30,488 nucleotides of DNA from positions 1 through 30,488 of the IMG/VR virus record IMGVR_UViG_3300008217_000043. One strand, written 5' to 3'. The notes under the pieces were generated by a model. That model had not been told where the DNA came from. It made no database searches and saw only the letters and a list, made by a program, of their open reading frames with translations. The translations under genes were made by a program, and so were the position numbers. This document shows, piece after piece, positions 6,994 through 14,505 of the stretch; the stretch's first letter is position 1, and each line of letters starts with the position of its first letter. This DNA is from a virus.

Positions 6994-9529
6994 TACTTAT
7001 CTCCTTTTGTTGCGCTAGAGCCATCTTGACAAGAGCATCCAGACCCTTTGTGTCAAGTTCGTTATTCTCTTTCATATTTGCCATGAGCATCTCTTTCATT
7101 ACTCTCATAACTTCTCGCTCATCTTCTTTATCAATCTTAAATTCTTCCAGAGCAGCTTTGGTCACAAGCTCCATACTCTTTATTTTTTCTTTACTACCTC
7201 GATCCGCTTCTGATTTTTCACGTTTGAAGTTATCCGTGGCTCCTGATTTCAACATCCCAATAATCTGTTCATTCTCCTCAAGCTCAAGCTTCTTATTCTT
7301 AAGCTCAAGTTCAGCGGCATTAGTAGCTGTATCAGACTGTAACTTCTGTTTCTCCAGTTCAACCTTGGACTGTTCTATAGCCAGAAGCTGTTGTTCAGGA
7401 GACTGTGCTTGACCCATAGCTTGGTTTGCATTCACTATCTGTTGAGCAGCCTCGGCCATTGCCATCTCCACAACAGCAGGATTATTAGCTTGCTCTGGTA
7501 CTTTCTTCAGAGCTTCTTGAGTAATACCGCTCATCTGTTCTTGATATTTCATAATAGAATGTTCTTGAATATTAGCTTCCAGAATAGGTTTAATACGTTG
7601 CATAATAGGATTAGCACCATTCATGGGATCTTGCAGATAGGCCATCTTTACCTGAATATGAGCATCATGATTCTGTCCGGGGAATGCTGCAATCGGTACT
7701 CCCTTGGTAGCAGCCATGATGTCCGATACAGGGTCCATAGGTTTTGGTTTAATCTTGGGAGGAAGTATCTCCTCCACATTTGGCATATTAGCTGCATTAA
7801 GAATAGTCCGGTTTAGTGCTTCCAGATTAAACATACCGGGGGGTGATTGCTGGGCCATCTGAAGAGCCATGTTTGCCATCATCATACGGTGTGCGTTACT
7901 GGGAATATTAGGATCACTAACCGGGATAATATCTATCCTACCGTCAAAATCATTCTTGAATATACTACGATCTTCGTAGGGAACATCGTAAGGATATTCT
8001 TCGGGAAGATAATCATAATCAATTCGAGCAAGAATTCTGAACTCATCCTTTTGCGATTTGTGTAGTCTTTTATGAATTGCCGTGAAGAACTTACTACTAG
8101 CTTCTAATAGAGCCATAGTCGTACCAACGGGTCCATAGGAGGCAGCATCAGAGATAACTTGCTCTGTACTGTCCGCAAACTTCTGACCAGCAGCAGCCAC
8201 GAAATTCAGCATCTGGAATAGAGTAGAGGAAGGCTCTTTGTAGGGAAGGGGAACAATAGCCTTTGATAAATCTATACCAGTTGCCTCAACCTCCTTGAAC
8301 TCGCCGGGAGCGATAGGATCATTGTCACCAACCATCCGCACTCCCTTGGCCTTAAACCCTCCGGGTAAATTGGCAAATTGACCGGCATCTATCAAGGAAC
8401 GCATAGCTGCCGTTGCACTCATTGTCAGGTTACCCAGAAAATGAATAAGACCCAGCCCGTAGAAACCAAAGCCCGGAACAAATCTATAATGCACAAAGTG
8501 ACTTATTTTCTCTTTGTTCGGGTCATCTTGCTTATAGTTTCTACGAATACTAAGTACTTGTCGAGATTGCTCTTCCACAGTTACGATATACGGAAGTGCT
8601 TCATCTTCTTCGTCAAGACTAAGATAACAGTGTTGTTCAAGTAAAACATATTGAGGATCGTTATCCGAGGAGGGAGAGAGACCAATGATGGTATCCATCT
8701 TCTCGGAGAAAGCTGTCATATTACTCACGGAAGGAGTAGGAAGATCTATATCTTGATAGACACCTACCCGAATATCTCGGGCTATTTCCACAGGACTCCG
8801 ATAAATAACATGAGTGTAGCGATCTGCATTACCAAGATCGGTTGCATAATAAGATATATAGAACTGATCAATCGGTATAAATTCTGATCGGGGACGCTTA
8901 ATCGTAGCATCGTAGTAAATCTTCTTGAAGGAAGACCCAATCAAGGGAAGGTGAAAGAGCATCCTTTCAAATTCATCAAAGTATTCCGGCATCTGCTCTG
9001 TGAGCTGATAGTTCATAAAGTTCTGAACACGATTAGCTTGTAATTCTTTCTCCGGGGTAGACTTACCGAATATCTGTGCCTTGACCGGACCTCTGGAAGG
9101 AAAGAGTTCTCCCGATGCTTTTGACTGGAACTTAACAGCCGACTCAATCAAGAGAGGGTGGACAGCCGTGCAAGCACCTTCAAAGGGTTCCGTTCCGTAC
9201 TCAAGCCGTAGACCTAGTAGGTCGAAGCCTCGCTCGAACATGGACTCCCACTCAGCTCTGGATTCCTTATCAGCTTCGAAGTTTTCTATAACATCTCCAG
9301 CTATACTTGCCAGATCAGATTCATCCAGAGATTCTGATATATCCCCGTACCATTCAGCAATATCTTCCGAGGCTTCCATCTCCACCGACTCTGAGAAGTC
9401 CACTGTGACTCCTCCATCTAGGGGATCAACCTCAAAGGTAGCTTCCCCAGTCTCTTCCATACTAGGCATAGGTATGACATTACCAACTTCTTCTGGTATC
9501 ATCTCGAAAGGATTACGTTCTGTTGCCAT
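6977..9529 (-). CDS. Portal protein
   Basis: This 850-aa protein forms the dodecameric DNA entry ring at the capsid vertex. The N-terminal 90 residues are acidic. The core has FEGACTAVHPLLIESAVKFQ, typical of large podovirus portals. The middle contains the wing and stem elements. From about residue 690 there is a long Gln/Glu/Lys coiled coil (PEQQLLAIEQSKVELEKQKL and following), like the barrel extension of P22-type portals. Its length fits this class rather than the roughly 500-aa siphovirus portals. It lies between terminase-side genes and the GroES/scaffold/capsid block. The ATG at 9529 has a modest AGGA. Confidence 0.88.
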   Translation of the reverse strand: MATERNPFEMIPEEVGNVIPMPSMEETGEATFEVDPLDGGVTVDFSESVEMEASEDIAEWYGDISESLDESDLASIAGDVIENFEADKESRAEWESMFERGFDLLGLRLEYGTEPFEGACTAVHPLLIESAVKFQSKASGELFPSRGPVKAQIFGKSTPEKELQANRVQNFMNYQLTEQMPEYFDEFERMLFHLPLIGSSFKKIYYDATIKRPRSEFIPIDQFYISYYATDLGNADRYTHVIYRSPVEIARDIRVGVYQDIDLPTPSVSNMTAFSEKMDTIIGLSPSSDNDPQYVLLEQHCYLSLDEEDEALPYIVTVEEQSRQVLSIRRNYKQDDPNKEKISHFVHYRFVPGFGFYGLGLIHFLGNLTMSATAAMRSLIDAGQFANLPGGFKAKGVRMVGDNDPIAPGEFKEVEATGIDLSKAIVPLPYKEPSSTLFQMLNFVAAAGQKFADSTEQVISDAASYGPVGTTMALLEASSKFFTAIHKRLHKSQKDEFRILARIDYDYLPEEYPYDVPYEDRSIFKNDFDGRIDIIPVSDPNIPSNAHRMMMANMALQMAQQSPPGMFNLEALNRTILNAANMPNVEEILPPKIKPKPMDPVSDIMAATKGVPIAAFPGQNHDAHIQVKMAYLQDPMNGANPIMQRIKPILEANIQEHSIMKYQEQMSGITQEALKKVPEQANNPAVVEMAMAEAAQQIVNANQAMGQAQSPEQQLLAIEQSKVELEKQKLQSDTATNAAELELKNKKLELEENEQIIGMLKSGATDNFKREKSEADRGSKEKIKSMELVTKAALEEFKIDKEDEREVMRVMKEMLMANMKENNELDTKGLDALVKMALAQQKEISNDEER

Positions 9530-9539
9530 CTAAATATTC

Positions 9540-10526
9540 CTAAACTTCTGCGTCTTCTATACTAGGCCACATTGGCTCTCGCTCTCTATTTATATCTTCC
9601 CAGATTGGATGATCGGGAGGATATATCCTTTTAAAAAGTTCTATTTCCGAATCTGTATATCCTAAGGGAGATACACCTCCCATTTTGGCAAAATATGCCA
9701 AAATACCCCTCAGTTTTTTTTCTTCTTTCTTTTCCTCTTCCGCTATGATCTTTTTCTTTTCTTCATCTTCTTCTGTTGGAGTATCATCTGGATCATCTAG
9801 ATCACCTTTACCTAAAGATTTACTCATATCCGTTCCGAAAATATCGTGTGGTGTGAAAGAAGGACTTTTTATTGCTGATATAATACTATTCATCACATCC
9901 GGACCAAATTTCGCTCCCGCCATCGCCCCCGGAAGACCAAATAGACCTCCTAGTGTTGCGCCTACTCCTGATGCCAATTGATTCGCTAGCCAACCCATAA
10001 TACCTTCACTTTTTGTAGGCACTCCCCAATATCCACCCTCTGGCGCAGTAGGGTCTGGCGGGGCAGCCATCTGTAGGGCGAGTGCGTCTCGCATGTCTTG
10101 GGCTGCCTTCGTGTGCACAGCGACGTCTTCAAATTCTCCAGCATGTTTACCGATGCCCGTATAGGACTCACTTGATCCCATTTCTCCCATATCTACACCA
10201 CCACCCATAGAACCTTCTACACCATAATCTTCACTAATACCTTCTTCATCACCCACACCAATATAGGCAGGAACACCTCTAGTTCCTCTTACAGGTTGGC
10301 CTAGACCACCCAGTTGTTTCAAGAGAGAAGCTTCATCAGAATTAATATAGGAAAGCCGGTGTGGCTCTCCACCTATATTCATTCTTTTCTGAATGGAAGA
10401 TAGACCACCACCTCCTGCCATCGGCATAGAACTTTGGCTAAAATCTATTCCAATTGTAATACTTGGAGGTCTCGGGCGAGACATATGCTTGGCTCGGTGC
10501 AGTGCCAGATCGAATGCTCTAGTCAT
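9540..10526 (-). CDS. Gly-rich protein between terminase and portal, possible internal virion or ejection protein
   Basis: The protein has 328 aa from the ATG at 10526 (GGGGA about 12 nt upstream); a longer reading runs into the promoter and was rejected. The N-terminal part has SIQKRMNIGGEPHRLSYINS followed by a Leu/Gly segment ending GVPAYIG. Residues about 170-205 are hydrophobic and Gly/Ala-rich (GVGATLGGLFGLPGAMAGA), able to contact a membrane. Then comes a highly charged Glu/Lys stretch and a conserved-looking C-terminus (YTDSEIELFKRIYPPDHPIW). Membrane-active plus disordered segments suggest an ejected internal protein, but this is inference. Confidence 0.72.
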   Translation of the reverse strand: MTRAFDLALHRAKHMSRPRPPSITIGIDFSQSSMPMAGGGGLSSIQKRMNIGGEPHRLSYINSDEASLLKQLGGLGQPVRGTRGVPAYIGVGDEEGISEDYGVEGSMGGGVDMGEMGSSESYTGIGKHAGEFEDVAVHTKAAQDMRDALALQMAAPPDPTAPEGGYWGVPTKSEGIMGWLANQLASGVGATLGGLFGLPGAMAGAKFGPDVMNSIISAIKSPSFTPHDIFGTDMSKSLGKGDLDDPDDTPTEEDEEKKKIIAEEEKKEEKKLRGILAYFAKMGGVSPLGYTDSEIELFKRIYPPDHPIWEDINREREPMWPSIEDAEV

Positions 10527-10560
10527 AATTTCATAATTCCCCTTCTTTAGTCGTACTACT

Positions 10561-10589
10561 ATTATAGCACATCTTCTTGGGTTTCCCAA
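10561..10589 (-). promoter_or_regulatory. Minus-strand sigma-70-like promoter after terminase
   Basis: On the minus strand, TTGGGA (10589-10584), a 17-nt spacer and TATAAT (10566-10561) are visible, with TGC before the -10 (extended -10). The predicted start is near 10554, about 28 nt before the next gene's ATG. The shared TTGGGAAA and TATAATAGT segments link it to the promoter at 6155-6183. Confidence 0.75.
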
Positions 10590-10592
10590 ATT

Positions 10593-12131
10593 TTATACAT
10601 TCCAATACGTGGGAGCCTTTCCTCGGGGCTTCTCCTCATACTCAGGATCTTCGGGATGTGTGAGATGCCAAGACTCTTTCATGTAGTTAACCGCCATTGT
10701 CAGGGCATCCACCTGATCATCGTGAGCTGCATTTGGAAACCGGATTAATTCCTCAATGAGGTCATCTGCCCATTTCTTACCCTTTGGTATCCATAGTCGG
10801 CCAGCTTCCATTATAGGAGTAGATGCATAAACTCTGGATACCTTATCTCGATCAGGAAGATACTCCATTACTGGAAGTCCTGCTCGTCTCATATCTTGCA
10901 GAAGAGATTGACCACTGGCTTTCTTCTCCACCATACACACATCAGGACGGTGCTTCTCGTAGAGCTTCTGAGCCATCCTGCGTAGTTCAGGATATTCAAA
11001 GCGGCCCTTTATATTACCCAGTAAAATCAGATGAGGGGCAAAGTCTTCATAACCTTTCCCGTCTTGATTATACTGATAAAATATACCCCATGTTTGTATA
11101 ACACTAAAATCAGCCGTCGTTCGAGTAGAAAAGGCTGTGTCGAATGTTTGAATAATAAAGTCACAGCTTGGTGGCTCTGCTTCGTCCCAGTTCTTAAGCC
11201 ACTTTTTCTTTATAAGACCACCCTCTTCTGGAGTTGGATCTTGCATATAAAGAGCATTCCAGTATCTGGCTCCATTGCTGGCTTTAATTTCATTCTCATC
11301 TATCTGAAGAACCGAGGCAGGTTTCCATTCCGGAAAGTAACTTGAACCAACCGGAAGATTCAGTAAGTCGGAAGATTCTTCGTCTATCCATGCCGGTATA
11401 CGAACAACATCCCAAGGGATAGTTTCATAGTCCGACATATCCTCTTGTTGTTTAAGAAGCCATCCACACAGATCATCGTAGTGATATCTGGTATTGATTA
11501 TTACTATGGAACCTCCGGGCATGATACGTGTTCTGAGTCCTGCTGGATACCACTCTTTGATGAATCTGCGACCAGCAGAGGAGATAGCATCTTCCTCTGA
11601 CATAGCATCGTCCAGTATAGCTACATGAGCACCTCGTCCAGCAATCTGAGATCGAACCCCGGCAGCGTAGTAAGTACCATTATGGTTTGTCTTCCACTTA
11701 CCAGCAGCTCGCACATCCGTGCGGAGAGACACACCCCGGAATATCTTCTGGAACTCTTCCATGTTTACCAGATCTCGAACAGACCGACCGAAGTCACTGG
11801 CTAGCTGATCCGAGTGAGATATAGTTAAGATCTCATCTTCAGGATTTTTTCCTATATACCAAGCCGGAAAGAGCTTTGAACAGATCATGGACTTGGAGGA
11901 ACGAGGAGGAAGAAAGACCATCAGTCTTTTAAGACTTCCTTCTTCTATCTGTTGGAGCTTCTCAGCTATGACTTCTATGTGACGCCCCATCTTAAAGTTA
12001 GATATAAGAGTAGGAGCCATCAATCGAACAAAGGATAAGAAGTCCTCATTACATTGAGTATCTACTTCTTGAGACAGAAGCCCTTGAAGTGCTATATATG
12101 ATTCTATGTAGTTACTATTTAAATCTTTCAT
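10593..12131 (-). CDS. terL: Terminase large subunit
   Basis: This 512-aa ATPase-nuclease motor packages DNA through the portal. The ATPase domain has a Walker A variant LPPRSSKS (residues 74-81), Walker B HVAILDD (169-175), and INTRYHYDD (212-220) as the coupling region. The RNase H-like nuclease domain has FDTAF (D331), VEKKASG (E402) and HDDQVDA (D471/D472/D475) as metal ligands. The length is typical. The ATG at 12131 was chosen over a GTG at 12146 that lies within the promoter -10. There is no ribosome binding site, and the predicted transcript start falls on or next to the ATG. A small terminase subunit was not found in the window. Confidence 0.92.
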   Translation of the reverse strand: MKDLNSNYIESYIALQGLLSQEVDTQCNEDFLSFVRLMAPTLISNFKMGRHIEVIAEKLQQIEEGSLKRLMVFLPPRSSKSMICSKLFPAWYIGKNPEDEILTISHSDQLASDFGRSVRDLVNMEEFQKIFRGVSLRTDVRAAGKWKTNHNGTYYAAGVRSQIAGRGAHVAILDDAMSEEDAISSAGRRFIKEWYPAGLRTRIMPGGSIVIINTRYHYDDLCGWLLKQQEDMSDYETIPWDVVRIPAWIDEESSDLLNLPVGSSYFPEWKPASVLQIDENEIKASNGARYWNALYMQDPTPEEGGLIKKKWLKNWDEAEPPSCDFIIQTFDTAFSTRTTADFSVIQTWGIFYQYNQDGKGYEDFAPHLILLGNIKGRFEYPELRRMAQKLYEKHRPDVCMVEKKASGQSLLQDMRRAGLPVMEYLPDRDKVSRVYASTPIMEAGRLWIPKGKKWADDLIEELIRFPNAAHDDQVDALTMAVNYMKESWHLTHPEDPEYEEKPRGKAPTYWNV

Positions 12132-12137
12132 AGTACT

Positions 12138-12166
12138 ATTATACACTATAAATATTAGATATACAA
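12138..12166 (-). promoter_or_regulatory. Candidate minus-strand promoter at the divergent hub, before terminase
   Basis: TTGTAT (12166-12161), a 17-nt spacer and TATAAT (12143-12138) are visible on the minus strand. The -35 is weak, but the -10 continues as TATAATAGT exactly as in the other two leftward promoters. The expected start near 12131 coincides with the terminase ATG. Confidence 0.55.
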
Positions 12167-12371
12167 TAGCTCTACTAAAAAAGATAAATAAGATAATAAT
12201 AATAATAGCTTAGAAGGGTTCTGTAAAGACCGACTTTTACATTTGATGACCAACCCTTAAATTTTGCTAAATATATGAGAGTGTGGTTTTATATATATAT
12301 GCGTGCGCCCGGTTTTTTCCCCACCCCCATGCATAATGCGCTAGGCCAGAGAAAATAAAATCTCAGGAATC
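12167..12371 (+). other. AT-rich intergenic hub between divergent arms
   Basis: No credible gene is visible here on either strand. It has A/T-rich runs (AATAATAATAATAATAG at 12194-12210, and an alternating TA run near 12291-12300) followed by a C-rich stretch (CCCCACCCCC near 12319-12328). Easily melted DNA at the divergence point of the two arms could hold rightward early promoters or a replication origin, but I see no decisive -35/-10 pair or iterated origin motif. Confidence 0.5.
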
Positions 12372-12421
12372 CTAATCAAGCCCTGTAGTAGTACGAAGTA
12401 GTACTACAGGGCGTAGATTAG
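12372..12421 (+). repeat. Dispersed hairpin H1 (class A, CGAAG-type loop)
   Basis: Outer arms CTAATC/GATTAG and inner arms GCCCTGTAGTA/TACTACAGGGC enclose the loop GTACGAAGTAG. Inside the loop, TAC-GAA-GTA can add three pairs. Compared with H3 and H8, the inner stem carries C in place of T on the left and the matching G in place of A on the right, so pairing is preserved. Confidence 0.95.
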
Positions 12422-12426
12422 TAATA

Positions 12427-12572
12427 CAAATTTCATCCCAGTTGAGGGGAATTTGTTGGTATTCCGTACTGCTTCGAAGCTACGGAAAGCTGCCAAAGTC
12501 TTGAGAACAAAGCTCTTTTCGCCCTATGCAGGATTTGCATAGCTACTATGCAAATGATGAATGGCGAAGAGA
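12427..12572 (+). ncRNA. Dense run of hairpins between H1 and H2, candidate structured RNA
   Basis: Three further hairpins fill the gap between two family members. (1) CAAATTTC (12427-12434) pairs with GGAATTTG (12448-12455). (2) TTCCGTA (12462-12468) pairs with TACGGAA (12481-12487) around GCTTCGAAGC. (3) TCTTTTCGCC (12514-12523) pairs with GGCGAAGAGA (12563-12572), enclosing a perfect 10-bp stem ATTTGCATAG (12533-12542) and CTATGCAAAT (12546-12555) with a 3-nt loop. A 25-codon ORF (12526-12603) crosses it but lacks a ribosome binding site. No known RNA family is recognised. Confidence 0.4.
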
Positions 12573-12595
12573 CTTGACAACCGGGATGATGAAAC

Positions 12596-12646
12596 CCAAT
12601 TAAGCTCTCTAGTAGAGTATCTTACGATACTAGAGAGCTTAATTGG
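12596..12646 (+). repeat. Dispersed hairpin H2 (class B)
   Basis: This is the most regular copy. CCAATTAAGCTCTCTAGTA pairs perfectly over 19 bp with its complement at 12628-12646. The 13-nt loop is GAGTATCTTACGA. GTATC and GATAC can form an alternative inner stem around TTAC. Confidence 0.95.
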
Positions 12647-12662
12647 AGATAGGAAAACCGAG

Positions 12663-12731
12663 ATGCTTTGGACCGATTGGATGCTTTCCACTGGGCTAGT
12701 TATACTAGCCACCTATAGTCTTTTGACCTAA
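12663..12731 (+). CDS. Possible 22-aa hydrophobic micropeptide between H2 and H3
   Basis: An ATG at 12663 opens 22 codons: MLWTDWMLSTGLVILATYSL plus LT. The second half could be a short membrane segment. GGAGATAGGA lies upstream but at long spacing. It occupies the same slot between two H hairpins that real small genes occupy elsewhere. A short hairpin (GGCTAGT/ACTAGCC, 12694-12710) lies inside it, so it could instead be non-coding. Low certainty. Confidence 0.3.
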   Translation: MLWTDWMLSTGLVILATYSLLT

Positions 12732-12732
12732 C

Positions 12733-12782
12733 CTAATCAAGCTCTGTAGTAGTACGAAGTAGTACTACAGAGCGTAGATTAG
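12733..12782 (+). repeat. Dispersed hairpin H3 (class A)
   Basis: Arms CTAATC/GATTAG and GCTCTGTAGTA/TACTACAGAGC enclose the loop GTACGAAGTAG, identical to H8. It sits 22 nt before the GGAGGT-led gene at 12804. Confidence 0.95.
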
Positions 12783-12803
12783 TAACTCAAACTGGAGGTT
12801 TCA

Positions 12804-12971
12804 ATGACCGATCTAATGAAGACCAACTTTGAACTTAGCCTTAAGTTCAACGACAAGTTCCAAGTTAGCGTAGCTCCCGGTGGTTTCGGTATAGACCTTC
12901 ACGATAGTGAAGGGAACTGGGTAAGCAGCTTCGACGATCTTCACGAAGTTGAGTCTGAGCTTCTTAACTAA
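12804..12971 (+). CDS. Small acidic protein (55 aa), unknown function
   Basis: The ATG at 12804 has an ideal GGAGG 6 nt upstream. The product is 55 aa: MTDLMKTNFELSLKFNDKFQ at the start, a Gly-rich turn (VAPGGFGIDL), and an acidic end (DDLHEVESELLN). Its stop codon is followed after one base by hairpin H4, so it is framed by H3 and H4. No family is recognised; position at the start of the rightward arm suggests early, host-directed expression (inference). Confidence 0.8.
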   Translation: MTDLMKTNFELSLKFNDKFQVSVAPGGFGIDLHDSEGNWVSSFDDLHEVESELLN

Positions 12972-12972
12972 G

Positions 12973-13023
12973 CTAATTAAGCTCTCTAGTAGAGTATCTT
13001 GCGATACTAGAGAGCGTAATTAG
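12973..13023 (+). repeat. Dispersed hairpin H4 (class B)
   Basis: CTAATTA/TAATTAG closes the outer stem, an A-G mismatch follows, then GCTCTCTAGTA/TACTAGAGAGC with the loop GAGTATCTTGCGA. Relative to H2 and H5 the outer pair C-G at the second position is replaced by T-A, a compensating change. Confidence 0.95.
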
Positions 13024-13060
13024 ACTGGCCGATTTTGGCCGAACGCCAATGGAGGATATC

Positions 13061-13324
13061 ATGGCAAAGAAAACGACAAAGACTTTTGAAGTGTGGGACG
13101 GCTCGAATTGGGTCGAACTTGAGCGTGGCAAAGAGATCTTTGCTAAGGTGGTGGATGCTGGACTTCCGGTCCGAATTAAGTATGTAACTCCCAAGGGAGT
13201 TTCCACCAAGGTTATTCGGAACGTGGAGAATGCTCCGAAGGAGGAGCAAGAAAGTGCTGTTGCTTGGGCTGAGAAGCCTCCCACGGACAGCCCTTACTTT
13301 GCTGCGATGGTAGCAGCTAGCTAG
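13061..13324 (+). CDS. Small early-region protein (87 aa), unknown function
   Basis: The start is the ATG at 13061, five bases after GGAGG; an ATG at 13049 overlaps that site and was rejected. The 87-aa product begins MAKKTTKTFEVWDGSNWVEL, has a beta-rich middle (VDAGLPVRIKYVTPKGVSTK) and a hydrophobic C-terminus (SPYFAAMVAAS). I recognise no domain. It lies between hairpin H4 and another long hairpin at 13337. Confidence 0.8.
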   Translation: MAKKTTKTFEVWDGSNWVELERGKEIFAKVVDAGLPVRIKYVTPKGVSTKVIRNVENAPKEEQESAVAWAEKPPTDSPYFAAMVAAS

Positions 13325-13336
13325 ACTTGGTATGGT

Positions 13337-13370
13337 CTGGGGAGCAGGACTAAGAAGTCCTGTTCTCCAG
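13337..13370 (+). terminator. Long intergenic hairpin, not an H-family member
   Basis: CTGGGGAGCAGGACT pairs along all 15 positions (two G-U) with AGTCCTGTTCTCCAG, loop AAGA. No U-tract follows (AATATAC), so it is a weak terminator at best; it may protect or help process the transcript. Confidence 0.55.
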
Positions 13371-13412
13371 AATATACAAAGTTAACACTTTAAATTAAAA
13401 GGAGGACAGGCT

Positions 13413-13670
13413 ATGTCAAAGACAAAATGTGTTTGGGGATGTCCCAGCTTTTGTAAAGCACAGTTCCCTCCGGCCCAACCTGCTGTATTTACTTGCACAG
13501 GCTGTGGTAAAAGGTTTGATATATTCCAAGAAAGTTGTGGCTGCCCTAAGGCTCCCTTTCAAGGGGAACCAGTCGGTAGTTTTAATAATAAGAATTGGGA
13601 TCGCAATGTAAAACTGCACAAAGACTGGAAACAAGGTAAGTTTCCCCTGAACTGTAAATGGAGTAGGTAG
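13413..13670 (+). CDS. Cysteine-rich probable zinc-binding protein (85 aa)
   Basis: AAAGGAGG precedes the ATG. The 85-aa product has Cys pairs spaced as C-x3-C-x3-C (residues 6-14), CTGCGK (28-33) and CGCPK (42-46), typical of zinc-ribbon folds. The rest is Lys/Asn/Trp-rich. It could be a small nucleic-acid or protein-binding regulator; function unknown. The next gene starts 1 base after its stop. Confidence 0.78.
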   Translation: MSKTKCVWGCPSFCKAQFPPAQPAVFTCTGCGKRFDIFQESCGCPKAPFQGEPVGSFNNKNWDRNVKLHKDWKQGKFPLNCKWSR

Positions 13671-13671
13671 A

Positions 13672-13878
13672 ATGGCTATTCACTTCATAGGATTTAGAAA
13701 GGATCAGGAATATCTCCATGCTGTTATGGTCTGGGGAAAACCTGATTTTATTCATATGTTCTTTGATCCTAGATCAAGATGTGACATAGACTATGATAAT
13801 GACACCATTGTTATAGCTAGAAAGTCACCGCTTGTGCCAACTGGTCCTTACTCTGATCAAGACCACGAAAGGTTCTAA
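13672..13878 (+). CDS. Small protein (68 aa), unknown function
   Basis: This 68-aa protein starts 1 nt after the preceding stop and is probably coupled to it. It begins MAIHFIGFRKDQEYLHAVMV and is aromatic-rich with FIHMFFDPRSRCDIDYDND. Hairpin H5 begins 1 nt after its stop. No family is recognised. Confidence 0.72.
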   Translation: MAIHFIGFRKDQEYLHAVMVWGKPDFIHMFFDPRSRCDIDYDNDTIVIARKSPLVPTGPYSDQDHERF

Positions 13879-13879
13879 C

Positions 13880-13930
13880 CCAATTAAGCTCTCTAGTAGA
13901 GTATCTTACGATACTAGAGAGCGTAATTGG
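13880..13930 (+). repeat. Dispersed hairpin H5 (class B)
   Basis: CCAATTA/TAATTGG, one A-G mismatch, then GCTCTCTAGTA/TACTAGAGAGC with the loop GAGTATCTTACGA. It lies between the stop of one gene and the AAAGGAGG of the next. Confidence 0.95.
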
Positions 13931-13946
13931 AAAGGAGGATTATCTA

Positions 13947-14117
13947 ATGATACCGCTCGACATGAATGTTCCAGAATTACGACGGGATATAAGTGATCCA
14001 TCTAATGTTAGATGGTTGCTTCGTAATCTTCCCGTTCGCAATCAAAATCACCCCCAGTTTTCCTTAGTAATGAATAAATTGAGAAAACAAATAAGAGATG
14101 GAGGTCCGAATGACTAG
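13947..14117 (+). CDS. Small protein (56 aa), unknown function
   Basis: An AAAGGAGG 10 nt upstream supports the ATG at 13947. The 56-aa product starts MIPLDMNVPELRRDISDPSN and ends in a basic helix (VMNKLRKQIRDGG). The stop overlaps the next gene's start (ATGACTAG). No family is recognised. Confidence 0.72.
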   Translation: MIPLDMNVPELRRDISDPSNVRWLLRNLPVRNQNHPQFSLVMNKLRKQIRDGGPND

Positions 14118-14286
14118 GTGTTTGATTGAAATCAAAGATCAGTATGGCAACGATGTTGTCTATCCTGCTTGTGAAACCTCAAGGTTACTTGCTAAGATAG
14201 CAGGTACAAAGACCTTGACTGCCGACACAATTATGTATGCCAAACGGCTTGGCTATATCTTTGAAGAACCAGCCAAACAGCTCTAG
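14110..14286 (+). CDS. Small protein (58 aa), unknown function
   Basis: The ATG at 14110 has GGAGG five bases upstream, which favours it over an ATG at 14098. The 58-aa product begins MTRCLIEIKDQYGNDVVYPA and has a mixed alpha/beta pattern. It overlaps the previous stop by 8 nt. No domain is recognised. Confidence 0.72.
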   Translation: MTRCLIEIKDQYGNDVVYPACETSRLLAKIAGTKTLTADTIMYAKRLGYIFEEPAKQL

Positions 14287-14296
14287 GGGAAATCTA

Positions 14297-14503
14297 ATGG
14301 AATCAACTCCTTACTATGTTTTGTTCGTAGCTTTGCCGCCTATAAAATTGGATGATCCAGTTTATTATTATCCGGTTTATGGGGACACTGACATCCTCCA
14401 AGTGGAGGACGTAGCGGGAGAACACATGAACGACCTTTACCTTACTAAGATAAGGGAACTTGACCTAAGTTTCTTGAAACTTGAACAGACATATGAGGTT
14501 TAA
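14297..14503 (+). CDS. Small acidic protein (68 aa), unknown function
   Basis: The ATG at 14297 follows GGGGA; the longer frame from 14237 overlaps the previous gene and lacks a binding site. The 68-aa product is Tyr/Asp/Leu-rich (PYYVLFVALPPIKLDDPVYY). It ends 2 nt before the next gene. No family is recognised. Confidence 0.7.
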   Translation: MESTPYYVLFVALPPIKLDDPVYYYPVYGDTDILQVEDVAGEHMNDLYLTKIRELDLSFLKLEQTYEV

Positions 14504-14505
14504 CT

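Noticed and set aside
6977-9529. Several plus-strand frames of 65-161 aa across the portal gene
   Set aside because: They are shadows of a clear 850-aa portal protein, with no binding sites or recognised domains.
12524-12712. Minus-strand 62-aa reading frame
   Set aside because: It runs through H2 and other hairpins, has no binding site, and reads against the surrounding rightward arm.
12372-12782. tRNA genes in the hairpin region
   Set aside because: Stem lengths and loops do not form a cloverleaf, and no T-loop consensus was seen.
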